NCBI GenBank assembly: GCA_024405235.1
Contig: JAKSPA010000006.1
Location: 1-17,971, forward strand
Length of the DNA: 17,971 nucleotides
Direction of reading: 5' to 3'
Origin: Lentisphaeria bacterium
GTDB taxonomy: Bacteria > Verrucomicrobiota > Lentisphaeria > Oligosphaerales > Oligosphaeraceae
Below, one piece after another: positions 1 through 7,180 of the stretch; position 1 is the first letter of the stretch, and the number at the start of each line of letters is the position of its first letter. A model generated the notes under the pieces. The model was not told the DNA's origin, made no database searches, and saw only the letters and a program-made list of their open reading frames with translations. The translations under genes were made by a program, and so were the position numbers.

Positions 1-70
1 AATGCGTTCAGGAAGCCCGCCACGCGCTTTCATGCCCTTTTGCGTATATATATACAATAGAACGAAAACA

Positions 71-101
71 GGGCCTAAAATGACCGTTTTTGGGGCCTTT
101 T
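71..101 (+). terminator. Possible weak terminator hairpin at left edge
   Basis: GGCC (72-75) can pair with GGCC (94-97) and AAAA (77-80) with TTTT (88-91), and the structure is followed by four T. It could end a plus-strand gene lying left of the window. The stem is short and interrupted, so this is a weak call. I see no convincing gene in 1-326; an open frame over 2-301 has no recognisable domain and no ribosome site. Confidence 0.22.
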
Positions 102-226
102 GCCAAAAACACGTTTTCATGAAAGCGAAAATGCGTCGCCTAAAAAACTTGTCATCATGTTTCGGTTCGTCGAAAAATCTTCTATCCGTGAATGTTTCCT
201 TTTATTCATGCGAATTATTCAATCGT

Positions 227-254
227 TTGCTTTCATGTTTCCGAAAAATATTCT
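227..254 (+). promoter_or_regulatory. Candidate sigma70-type promoter for the 327-1886 gene
   Basis: TTGCTT (227-232) and TATTCT (249-254) are separated by 16 bp in an AT-rich stretch, giving a leader of about 65 nt before the ATG at 327. The match is only moderate and other AT-rich hexamers lie nearby, so the exact promoter is uncertain. Confidence 0.25.
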
Positions 255-326
255 TATGTGATTTTGAGGAGTTATATTTTATTGGTTTTACATTTGTCTG
301 ATTACCAAACAAAAAGGATTAGAAAC

Positions 327-1886
327 ATGAAAAGAAGCATTATCCTGATTGCAGGTCTGTGCATGGTTCTGTCGTCGGCATGTCTTCAGGCTCAGTTCTT
401 GAAGAAGCTTGGCAACAATCTCAAGAAGAGCATCAACGACACTGCGGAGAAATTGGCTCCCGCCGAGAACAATGAAGAGACAAAGTCGGAGGAAGCAGCT
501 CCTGCCGTTGCAAAGTCGGAGGAAGCAGCTCCTGCCGCTGTCGAAGAGGCAAAAGAAGAGCCTGCTCCAGCGAAGAAGGCCGACGACGTCAAAAAGGAAA
601 ATGCATCCAAAGGCAAATTCCAGCCGTCCGTGACGCAGGTGCTGGAGTTTGAGGGTGTGGCCATCGACGATGACCCAATGAAGATGATTCTGCCTCTTGA
701 GAAAAAATTCAGTCTGGAATACGGCGTCAATAAGAATTTCGGCATCACGCGTCTTCACGGACAAGGAGAGGACATGGTGATGGTCGGAACCTATCGTGGC
801 CGTGATGTGGACAATGTTCAGGTTGACAAGCGCGGTATTCATGTTCCTTTCGTGAAGGGATATCTTAAAAGTGAAACCGTCAATGAGGCCATCCTCGAAG
901 CGAATAATGGTTTTGTGGGTTACATCAAGCTGGTGAAGGAATTCACGGCAGAATATGGCACTCCTCATCAAATCATCAAGGACAAGAAACGGGATCTCTG
1001 CAAGATCGTCTACACCTTCTGGCAGTTCAAGAACTGTACTCTTGTGTTGCTTACCAGAATTTCCGAGCCTACGCCGCTTGTCAAAGAGATGGCAAAGGCC
1101 AATCCCGAGGACCCACGTCTTTATTACGATGATCTTGATGAAGTGTATCATCTGAAAGACAGTGCGCTCTTTGAACAGGATATCGCTCTCGCGATGCACT
1201 GTCGCTGCGACGTGTGGTACTTGACGAAAGAGGGTCTCAAGTATATTGCCGATCTTCCCTGCGAGCCTCTTGAATTGGGCAAAGCGGAGGAGTTCGCCCA
1301 CAAGGACGATCCAAAAGCTCCGGAAGGTCTCGATCCGAACCGCAAGCCTGTCGGCGAAATTCCCGCAAGCATTCCGAAGAATGCCATCTTCGACGTCAAG
1401 ACGCAATCGGTCGTCTGCTACTACAAGGGCCAGAAGTTCTTCGCTGACGAAGCGTGCACCGAGATGCTCTACTCGCATCCAGGCAACACCGTCGGCACGG
1501 AGCATCCCGTTCCATACGGAAAGGGCCTCTTCCGCTTCGCGAGCGGACGCATGTACAAGGAGAATTCCTACAACAACGCCGACGTCGTCGGATCCATCAT
1601 CGAAGTCCGCACCAAGAAGGGCGATGTCCTTGAGGCAAAGATTTTCGACAAATGCGTGTTCGCACGCGATGTCGAAAAGGTCGATAACGACAAAGGCGAA
1701 GACATCTACAAGTTCAAGCTCTCCTTTGACAACGTCGAACGCGCGGAGATTCCTGCGACATACACCTACAAGGAGGGCAGGCTCTATCGTGGCGATTCCA
1801 CGGAGGACCGCGACTGCGTAATGGTCATCGATCCTACGCTTAACAGCGCACGGCTTCTTTTCGTCGCGCTGACTTTCGTGAAATAG
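327..1886 (+). CDS. Secreted protein of unknown function with Lys/Glu/Ala-rich repeat segment
   Basis: 519 aa; I do not recognise a family. The ATG at 327 is preferred over upstream in-frame starts because AAGGA (314-318) sits 8 nt before it and the protein then opens with a signal peptide: KR at 3-4, a hydrophobic stretch to about 18, then CLQAQ. Cleavage after QA near 22 is likely; Cys19 is a weak lipobox candidate (SSAC). Residues 45-97 are a low-complexity, charged Lys/Glu/Ala/Pro linker containing a perfect-phase tandem repeat of 10 residues (53-62 and 63-72). The rest (about 100-519) is a mixed, apparently globular region with many Cys (225, 237, 292, 294, 312, 364, 377, 443, 497), ending in strand-like segments. 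It is monocistronic: its own terminator follows. Probably exported to periplasm or outer surface; no function can be assigned. Confidence 0.75.
   Translation: MKRSIILIAGLCMVLSSACLQAQFLKKLGNNLKKSINDTAEKLAPAENNEETKSEEAAPAVAKSEEAAPAAVEEAKEEPAPAKKADDVKKENASKGKFQPSVTQVLEFEGVAIDDDPMKMILPLEKKFSLEYGVNKNFGITRLHGQGEDMVMVGTYRGRDVDNVQVDKRGIHVPFVKGYLKSETVNEAILEANNGFVGYIKLVKEFTAEYGTPHQIIKDKKRDLCKIVYTFWQFKNCTLVLLTRISEPTPLVKEMAKANPEDPRLYYDDLDEVYHLKDSALFEQDIALAMHCRCDVWYLTKEGLKYIADLPCEPLELGKAEEFAHKDDPKAPEGLDPNRKPVGEIPASIPKNAIFDVKTQSVVCYYKGQKFFADEACTEMLYSHPGNTVGTEHPVPYGKGLFRFASGRMYKENSYNNADVVGSIIEVRTKKGDVLEAKIFDKCVFARDVEKVDNDKGEDIYKFKLSFDNVERAEIPATYTYKEGRLYRGDSTEDRDCVMVIDPTLNSARLLFVALTFVK
481..540 (+). repeat. 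In-frame 30-bp tandem duplication
   Basis: Bases 481-510 and 511-540 are identical except one position (T508 versus C538). The period is a multiple of three, so the duplication adds ten residues (KSEEAAPAVA then KSEEAAPAAV) to the linker of the encoded secreted protein without a frameshift. The near-identity suggests a recent slippage or unequal-crossover event. Confidence 0.9.
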
Positions 1887-1907
1887 TTGCGCCTTGATCC
1901 CAAAAGT

Positions 1908-1942
1908 GCCCTGAAACGGCTGAATGCCTTTCAGGGCTTTTT
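1908..1942 (+). terminator. Intrinsic terminator after the secreted protein gene
   Basis: GCCCTGAAA (1908-1916) pairs with TTTCAGGGC (1929-1937); inside the loop GGC (1918-1920) can also pair with GCC (1926-1928). Five T follow directly (1938-1942) and a run of A precedes the stem. It lies 22 nt past the stop at 1886 and separates that gene from purM. Confidence 0.85.
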
Positions 1943-1971
1943 GCATTTATGGAACAATAGGTGCGTGGCAA

Positions 1972-2055
1972 TTGGATTTCCAAATCGTTACGATACTGTG
2001 GCGGGGGATTATATTAATGTAAATGTCTTTGTTTATCCCCCCGTTACTAGAGGAG
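1972..2055 (+). promoter_or_regulatory. purM upstream region: small palindrome, leader hairpin, ribosome site
   Basis: A 12-bp palindrome TTGGATTTCCAA spans 1972-1983. GGGGGAT (2003-2009) is complementary to ATCCCCC (2035-2041), a 7-bp stem enclosing an AT-rich 25-nt loop. The Shine-Dalgarno AGGAG (2051-2055) begins only 10 nt after the stem and 12 nt before the ATG. If transcription starts upstream, the hairpin would sit next to the ribosome site. A -10-like TATATT (2010-2015) lies inside the loop, so it could instead be promoter DNA. I see no match to the guanine-riboswitch core. Confidence 0.35.
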
Positions 2056-2067
2056 AAGTGATTTTTC

Positions 2068-3123
2068 ATGAGCAAGATGGAAGGAAAAAGCGAGGCCTAC
2101 AAGGCCGCTGGCGTCGATATCGATTTGGCGACACAGCTTCTGAAGAACGTCAAGGGCCGCATTTCGGCCACGCGCACGCCGCAGGTCCTTGCGCCAATCG
2201 GCGGTTTCGGCGGTCTTTACCGCATTGACCTCACGAAGTGGAAGCATCCAGTCATGGTCGTTTCCGTCGATGGCGTCGGCACCAAGCTGATGATCGCCGC
2301 GATGATGGACAAGTACGACACGGTCGGCCACGATATCGTCAACCACTGCATCAACGACATCGCTGTTCAGGGTGCGACTCCCGTCTATTTCATGGACTAC
2401 ATCGGCATTGGAAAGATGCGCAGCCCTCTCTATGAGGACGTTCTTTCGGGATGCGCCGACGCGTGCAAGGCGGAAGGCGTCTGCCTCATCGGCGGCGAAT
2501 CTGCGGAAATGCCTGGAATGTATGGCAATGATTTCGATCTGGTCGGCTGCATCACTGGAATCGTGGAAGAGGACCAGATCATCACAGGCGAAAACATCAA
2601 GCCTGGTCACGTGGCTCTCGGCATCTGCTCCAAAGGCCTTCAGACCAACGGTTTCTCGCTGGCGCGCAAAGTCCTTTTCGACAAGGCCGGATACAAAGTC
2701 GACGACAGACCTGCTGAACTCTGCGGCAAGAGCGTCGGCGAGGCCCTCATCGAGCCTCACCAGTGCTTCTGGAAGGCGGTCAAGTCCGCCCTGGATGCAA
2801 AGTTCCCGCTGGATGGCATTGCGCACATCACCGGCGGCGGTCTCTATGACAACGTTCCGCGAATCCTTCCCGAGGGCGTCGGCGTGCATTTCGATGCATC
2901 GGCAATCAAGAATCCACCACCGATCTTCTCGCTGATTCAGAAAGCGGGCGAAATCGATCCGTACGAGATGTTCCGCGTCTTCAACATGGGCGTCGGAATG
3001 GTCTGGTTCGTTCCTGCAGACCGCGCGGACGAAGGCCTTTCCATCATTCGCAACGCAGGCTTCGACGCCATGCGCATCGGTGAAGTGACCGTCGGCGACC
3101 GCAAGGTACAGATCACTCTTTAA
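2068..3123 (+). CDS. purM: Phosphoribosylformylglycinamidine cyclo-ligase (AIR synthetase)
   Basis: 351 aa, the usual PurM length. It catalyses ATP-dependent ring closure of FGAM to AIR, step five of de novo purine synthesis, in the cytoplasm. Family signatures appear in order: SEAYKAAGVDID at the N-terminus, SVDGVGTKL near 70, GHDIVNHCINDIAVQGA near 91-107, GGESAEMPGMY near 141-151, ITGGGLYDNVPRILP near 255-269 and MFRVFNMGVGMV near 302-313. The C-terminus is complete. The start is set by AGGAG 12 nt upstream. It is followed after 12 nt by the uracil-DNA glycosylase gene, probably co-transcribed, and shares one-carbon and purine context with the glyA domain two genes on. No other purine genes are next to it. 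Confidence 0.95.
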   Translation: MSKMEGKSEAYKAAGVDIDLATQLLKNVKGRISATRTPQVLAPIGGFGGLYRIDLTKWKHPVMVVSVDGVGTKLMIAAMMDKYDTVGHDIVNHCINDIAVQGATPVYFMDYIGIGKMRSPLYEDVLSGCADACKAEGVCLIGGESAEMPGMYGNDFDLVGCITGIVEEDQIITGENIKPGHVALGICSKGLQTNGFSLARKVLFDKAGYKVDDRPAELCGKSVGEALIEPHQCFWKAVKSALDAKFPLDGIAHITGGGLYDNVPRILPEGVGVHFDASAIKNPPPIFSLIQKAGEIDPYEMFRVFNMGVGMVWFVPADRADEGLSIIRNAGFDAMRIGEVTVGDRKVQITL

Positions 3124-3135
3124 TCATTTGAATCA

Positions 3136-4080
3136 ATGACGACTGTAGAGGAAATCGCACGGATCATCCGCTTGCGGCAGCAGCGCGGAGAAAGCACGGC
3201 GTTCCTCTCCGAACTGAATCGTCAACTGCTCGGACACCGTCCGCCGCCGCCAGCCACCACGACCGCCATGCCGACCGAAGCGCAGAGGCAGTCGGTGGTT
3301 CAGCACTTCAAGCAGACGACGGCGGCTTCCGTTGCCGCACCGGCAACGCCAGCGCAGCCCGTCGCCGCGCCTGCTGCTACAGCGGCTCAGTCGCCGCAAG
3401 TCACGGCGAAGCCTTCCGGTTCCGCGCAGCCCATGCGCCTTACACGCCCTGGTCTTGCGAAGGACGACGGACCGTTTCCGCCTACGCCTGATGTCTCGTG
3501 CGCGTCGTGGGAGCAGCTCCGCGAATGCTGCATGCACTGCGCTTCATGCAGACTGTCCAGAACGCGCAAGAACGTCGTGGTCGAAGACGGTCTGCCGACT
3601 GCCCCTCTGATGTTCATCGGCGAGGGGCCTGGCGCGGATGAAGACGAGCAGGGCAAGCCTTTCGTCGGCAAGGCGGGACAGCTCCTGACCAAGATGATAC
3701 AGGCCATGGGAGGCGATCGCGAGTCAACCGATCCCGCGAAGGGCGTTTACATCGCCAACGTGGTCAAATGCCGTCCGCCGCAGAATCGAAATCCGCAGTC
3801 CGACGAATCGCGTGCCTGCATGGGATACCTTCTGCGGCAGATCGCGCTTGTGAAGCCGAAGGTGATAGTGCTGCTTGGCAACGTGGCTCTTGAGGCGCTT
3901 TACGGGCAGGGCGGCATAACGCGCGCCCGCGGCGTCTGGCGCGAATTCAACGGCGTTCCCGTGATGCCTACCTTCCATCCCGCATTCCTGCTGCGATTCG
4001 AAGGAACCCCTGATTTCATTCCGAAAAAACGTCTTGTCTGGCAGGACCTGCAGCAGGTCATGGCCAGACTACGTCAGTAA
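3136..4080 (+). CDS. Uracil-DNA glycosylase, family 4-like (Fe-S), with Pro/Ala-rich N-terminal extension
   Basis: 314 aa. It removes uracil from DNA, starting base-excision repair. The catalytic part occupies about 120-314: GEGPG at 162-166 followed by ED and GKPFVGKAG (173-181), the motif found in family 4/5 enzymes and the SPO1 polymerase-like domain; NVVKCRPP near 208-215; PKVIVLLGNVAL at 241-252; and HPAFLLR at 281-287. Four cysteines placed as in the [4Fe-4S] ligands are Cys135, Cys138, Cys212 and Cys228. Residues about 35-105 form a Pro/Ala/Thr-rich, probably disordered linker after a short helical N-terminus (1-33), longer than the roughly 200-aa core enzymes. The ATG is 12 nt after the purM stop with no visible Shine-Dalgarno, so translation may depend on coupling to purM. 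Confidence 0.88.
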   Translation: MTTVEEIARIIRLRQQRGESTAFLSELNRQLLGHRPPPPATTTAMPTEAQRQSVVQHFKQTTAASVAAPATPAQPVAAPAATAAQSPQVTAKPSGSAQPMRLTRPGLAKDDGPFPPTPDVSCASWEQLRECCMHCASCRLSRTRKNVVVEDGLPTAPLMFIGEGPGADEDEQGKPFVGKAGQLLTKMIQAMGGDRESTDPAKGVYIANVVKCRPPQNRNPQSDESRACMGYLLRQIALVKPKVIVLLGNVALEALYGQGGITRARGVWREFNGVPVMPTFHPAFLLRFEGTPDFIPKKRLVWQDLQQVMARLRQ

Positions 4081-4131
4081 AAGATTTTTCTTTCTTAAAT
4101 TCTTCCAACCAACTCAGAGGATTAAACGATT

Positions 4132-5853
4132 ATGATTTCCGACTGGAGAGCCAAGTCTGGCACACTGAACATCGGCATTGCTTCCGATCACGGCGGTTTT
4201 GAAAAGAAAAACCGTCTCGTCGCACTGCTGAAGGAACTTGGCTACAATCCTGTTGATTTTGGGCCGGTTGCTCTTGATCCAGCCGATGACTATGCGGATT
4301 TCGCAAGCCCGATGTGCATCGCTCTGCGCGATGGCAAGATTGACGCAGGCATTCTCATTTGCCGCAGCGGAATCGGCATGTCCATCATCGCAAACCGTTT
4401 CCATGGCATCCGCGCCGCACTTGCCGAGACTACAGTCAAGGCAGAGTGCAGCCGCGACCACAACGACAGCAACGTTCTCGTCACTGGCGGTGACGCCATG
4501 AGCGATGACGACCTTGTGGCAGTCGTGAAGGCATGGCTCGCAACACCGTTCAGCAATGATCCGCGCCACGTCCGCCGTCTCGAAAAAATCGAGAAGTATT
4601 CTCTGGACGAGACTGCCGCTCTGCGCAACGTCGATCCCGAACTCGCTGCGATCATCGATTGCGAGCAGAAGCGCCAGAGCGAGGGCCTCGAGCTCATCGC
4701 AAGCGAAAACTTCACCAGCCCCGCAGTCCGCGCCGCACAGGGTTCCATCCTGACGAACAAGTACGCGGAAGGCCTTCCAGGCAAGCGCTACTACAATGGC
4801 TGCGTCAATGTCGATCAGATCGAATCCATCGCGATCGAGCGCGCAAAGGCGCTCTTCGGCGCGGAAGCAGCCAACGTCCAGCCGCACTCTGGCAGCCAGG
4901 CGAACCAGGAGGTCTACTTTGCACTGCTCGAGCCAGGCGACACCGTTCTGGGCATGAGCCTTGACGCAGGCGGTCACCTCTCGCACGGTCTGAAGGTCAA
5001 CTTCAGCGGAAAGACATACAATTTCGTCGGTTACGGCGTCGATCGCGAGACCGAGACCATCAACTACGACGAACTCGAGAAGCTCGCGCTTGAGGTCAAG
5101 CCGAAGATGCTGCTGGCAGGCGCCTCCGCCTATCCGCGCATCATCGACTTCCCGCGCCTCCGCCAGATCGCCGACAAGGTCGGCTGCCTCCTCATGGTGG
5201 ATATGGCTCACATCGCGGGACTTGTCGCCGCAGGCGTTCATCCAAGCCCTGTGCCGTATTGCGACGTCGTCACCACCACCACGCACAAGACTCTGCGCGG
5301 ACCACGTGGCGGCATCATCCTCTGCAAGGAGCAGTACATCAAGAAGATCAACTCCGCTGTCTTCCCTGGCACGCAGGGCGGACCGCTGGAGCACGTCATC
5401 GCCGCGAAGGCCGTCTGCTTCAAGGAAGCCATGAGCGATGAGTTCAAGGCCTACGGCGCGCAGATCGTCAAGAACTGCAAGAAGCTCGCCGAAGAGCTCA
5501 CCAAGCGCGGCTTCCGCATCGTTTCCGGCGGCACAGACAACCATGTCATGCTGGTCGATCTGCGTCCGAAAGGCGTCACGGGCAAGGACGCCGCTGATGC
5601 GATGGACAAGGCTGGCATCACCGTCAACAAGAACATGATTCCCTTCGATCCCGCGAAACCGACCGTCACAAGCGGCATCCGCGTCGGAACCGCCGCCGTC
5701 ACGACGCGCGGCATGAAGGAGCCCGAGATGGTCAAGATCGCGGACTTCATGACTCGCATCGCCGAGAATATCGGCAACGAAGAGGTCTACGCGCAGGTTC
5801 ACGAGGAAGTGAAGGCGCTCGCCGCTCAGTTCCCGCTGCCGCAGTATCGATAG
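4132..5853 (+). CDS. rpiB-glyA: Fused ribose-5-phosphate isomerase B / serine hydroxymethyltransferase
   Basis: 573 aa in one uninterrupted frame. Residues about 10-150 are RpiB (ribose-5-P to ribulose-5-P): SDHGG at 18-22, catalytic Cys77 in CRSGIG, GIRAA at 92-96 and HNDSNVL at 110-116. Residues about 155-573 are GlyA (serine plus THF to glycine plus methylene-THF, PLP enzyme): SENF 191-194, GGHLSHG 280-286, VDMAHIAG 356-363, PLP lysine Lys386 in THKTLRG, FPGTQGG 411-417 and SGIRVGT 514-520. Both parts are full length (about 150 and 418 aa) and their key residues look intact. There is no Met codon between residues 123 and 275, so no obvious separate glyA start exists. AGAGGA (4116-4121) precedes the ATG by 10 nt. 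One oddity is Arg78 after the catalytic Cys, where Gly is common. rpiB and glyA are neighbours in many bacteria, which makes fusion plausible. Confidence 0.93.
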   Translation: MISDWRAKSGTLNIGIASDHGGFEKKNRLVALLKELGYNPVDFGPVALDPADDYADFASPMCIALRDGKIDAGILICRSGIGMSIIANRFHGIRAALAETTVKAECSRDHNDSNVLVTGGDAMSDDDLVAVVKAWLATPFSNDPRHVRRLEKIEKYSLDETAALRNVDPELAAIIDCEQKRQSEGLELIASENFTSPAVRAAQGSILTNKYAEGLPGKRYYNGCVNVDQIESIAIERAKALFGAEAANVQPHSGSQANQEVYFALLEPGDTVLGMSLDAGGHLSHGLKVNFSGKTYNFVGYGVDRETETINYDELEKLALEVKPKMLLAGASAYPRIIDFPRLRQIADKVGCLLMVDMAHIAGLVAAGVHPSPVPYCDVVTTTTHKTLRGPRGGIILCKEQYIKKINSAVFPGTQGGPLEHVIAAKAVCFKEAMSDEFKAYGAQIVKNCKKLAEELTKRGFRIVSGGTDNHVMLVDLRPKGVTGKDAADAMDKAGITVNKNMIPFDPAKPTVTSGIRVGTAAVTTRGMKEPEMVKIADFMTRIAENIGNEEVYAQVHEEVKALAAQFPLPQYR

Positions 5854-5896
5854 CTTAGGAAAAACACGCGTGGCGGATAGACACGCATGGTGTAAA

Positions 5897-5997
5897 CCGC
5901 GGAGCAAGCTCCGCGGCACTAGCCTAGCGACTCTGGGATTATTAATCACCTGTGGATTTTTGGCGCTTCTTTGTGTGCCGCGGAGCTTGCTCCGCGG
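5897..5997. repeat. Pair of inverted GC-rich 20-bp palindromes (REP/MITE-like)
   Basis: 5897-5916 reads CCGCGGAGC-AA-GCTCCGCGG, and 5978-5997 is its exact reverse complement (central TT). Each is itself a 9-bp-arm hairpin. Outside them, the left flank (5871-5886, GTGGCGGATAGA...) matches, as reverse complement, the right flank (TTTCTGTCCGCCAC, 6011-6024), so the whole 5868-6024 block is an imperfect inverted repeat around a 61-bp centre. No transposase is encoded. It follows the rpiB-glyA stop by 44 nt and could also help stop transcription, although no T-run follows. It is best read as a dispersed non-autonomous element. Confidence 0.8.
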
Positions 5998-6000
5998 TCT

Positions 6001-6120
6001 CTCCCGCGCCTTTCTGTCCGCCACAGGTGGGTAATAGGCTCCCCTCCCGCGCGTTTCTGTCCGCCACAGGTGGGTAGTAGGCGCCCCCTCCCGCGCGTTT
6101 CTATCCACCACAGGTGGTCT
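6001..6120. repeat. Three tandem 43-44 bp units
   Basis: Units begin at 6001, 6044 and 6088 with the pattern CTCCCGCGC, then TTTCTRTCC, RCCACAGGTGG, and in the first two GTARTAGGC. Each unit contains CCACAGGTGG (6021-6030, 6064-6073, 6108-6117), a short near-palindrome; the reverse-complement CACCTGTGG also occurs once at 5947-5955 in the centre of the adjacent inverted repeat. Units differ by a few substitutions and small indels. There are no unique spacers, so this is not a CRISPR array. Open frames through it on both strands look accidental. Confidence 0.82.
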
Positions 6121-6127
6121 GCATTCA

Positions 6128-6160
6128 ATTGAGAATTAAGCATTGAGAATTGAGAATTGA
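6128..6160. repeat. 7-bp tandem repeat (ATTGAGA) before the GH29-like gene
   Basis: Consecutive heptads read ATTGAGA (6128-6134), ATTAAGC, ATTGAGA, ATTGAGA and a partial ATTGA ending at 6160. The array ends one nucleotide before the AAGG that abuts the ATG at 6165, so it occupies the place where a leader and ribosome site would be expected. A related ATTGTGA array lies after the next gene pair. Confidence 0.8.
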
Positions 6161-6164
6161 AAGG

Positions 6165-7175
6165 ATGCAAGCACTGACAGTCAATTATAACGGCGAAGGC
6201 ATGCCTGATGCAGTGCCTACATATCTATTCGACCAGGCGGAGACTTACGCGAAGAATCCGCTTGACGCCGCGCTGGAGTGGTTCAGCAGCGCAATCATGG
6301 GCGTTTCGGTGCATTTTGGTCTGCCGGCGCTGCTTGGCAAGGGCGAAAATCCGAAAGGCGTTCTCACCGATGAACAGTACAATATGCTTCCACAGCGTTT
6401 CGGCTGCGAGCATTTCGACGCGATCGACATCGTTGAAATGACCATCGCCGCAGGCGCGCGCTATGTGCGTTTTCCAGCCGTCCTGCCAGATGGATTTGCG
6501 CTGTTCTCAACGGCAACCACCGATTTCAATTCGCTGAATTCGAAGGGCAAGCGCAATCTCGTCGCCGAACTCGCATCGACTTGCGAATTCCATGGCATCG
6601 GACTCTTTCTGGAGTATCATTTCGGCGAGAACAGGCATCTCTATCAGCAGGGAATCCAGAAGGGCGTCGTCGCTCAGACCGAATATTGCGACTTCGTCAA
6701 ACAGCAGCTTCACGAGTTGCTGACAGGCTACGGCCCGCTTGCGGGAATCTGCTTCGAGGGGCTGGAGAATGTCGCGGGACGCGATCCCGCGTTCGATCTC
6801 AAGGATATCTACGACATGATTCATTTCATACAGCCCAACGCGCTTGTGTCGTTTGAAGACGGCGCGACAGGCGATGAAGATATACTCAGCGTGACAGAGG
6901 CGAAGGCGCGCGTCGGTTTGGTTGACAAAAATGCCATGAATCCAGTGGAGCTGATGCGATGCATGAGCGGCGGAACCGATCGTGGCTTCAGGCCTGATGT
7001 CGCTGGAAAGCACATGAAAGAGGCGCAGTTGTGGGAGGAACTAAAGCAGGCGCATGCGAAGACGGCGACGCTGCTTGTCAACACTGCGCTTATGCCTGAC
7101 GGCTCGCTCGATCTTGAGGACATAAAGACGCTTCTTGCCGTCGGCGAGCGCATGGAGCTTCATGGACGTCCCTGA
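6165..7175 (+). CDS. GH29-fold (alpha-L-fucosidase-like) cytoplasmic protein with altered catalytic residues
   Basis: 336 aa from the ATG at 6165. The order of segments follows the GH29 barrel: VHFG at 49-52, FDAIDIVEMTIAAGARYV at 84-101, DGFALF at 109-114, RNLVAELA at 130-137, LLTGYGPLAGICFEG at 185-199 and LLVNTALMPDGSLDLEDI at 303-320. Yet the two His before DGF (HHDGF in fucosidases) are Leu-Pro, the Trp of WFDG is Cys196, and the Asp nucleophile position is Glu198. There is no signal peptide and no C-terminal beta domain. True alpha-fucosidase activity is therefore doubtful; a different glycosidase, a binding protein or a non-catalytic paralogue are alternatives. The start is uncertain: AAGG touches this ATG directly; an in-frame TTG at 6150 and ATG at 6201 are other options. 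The next gene begins 5 nt after the stop. Confidence 0.72.
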   Translation: MQALTVNYNGEGMPDAVPTYLFDQAETYAKNPLDAALEWFSSAIMGVSVHFGLPALLGKGENPKGVLTDEQYNMLPQRFGCEHFDAIDIVEMTIAAGARYVRFPAVLPDGFALFSTATTDFNSLNSKGKRNLVAELASTCEFHGIGLFLEYHFGENRHLYQQGIQKGVVAQTEYCDFVKQQLHELLTGYGPLAGICFEGLENVAGRDPAFDLKDIYDMIHFIQPNALVSFEDGATGDEDILSVTEAKARVGLVDKNAMNPVELMRCMSGGTDRGFRPDVAGKHMKEAQLWEELKQAHAKTATLLVNTALMPDGSLDLEDIKTLLAVGERMELHGRP

Positions 7176-7180
7176 CGGCG

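Noticed and set aside
2..301. 99-residue open frame at the left edge
   Set aside because: No ribosome site, no domain, unusual composition; it overlaps the AT-rich leader of the next gene.
288..1946. 552-residue open frame on the minus strand
   Set aside because: Antisense to the secreted protein gene, crosses its terminator, and lacks any ribosome site or family motif, while the plus-strand reading has a signal peptide and a good start.
2003..2041. Purine riboswitch upstream of purM
   Set aside because: Only one short stem is visible; conserved riboswitch junction and loop sequences are not seen.
5897..5916. Plain intrinsic terminator for rpiB-glyA
   Set aside because: The stem is strong but no T-run follows, and an exact inverted copy 61 bp away fits a repeat element better.
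4114..6111. 665-residue open frame on the minus strand
   Set aside because: It lies opposite the clear rpiB-glyA gene and the repeat block, has no recognisable domain, and arises from the strong third-position GC bias of the sense gene.
6001..6120. CRISPR array
   Set aside because: The three units are contiguous, with no unique spacers of regular length and no cas genes in the window.
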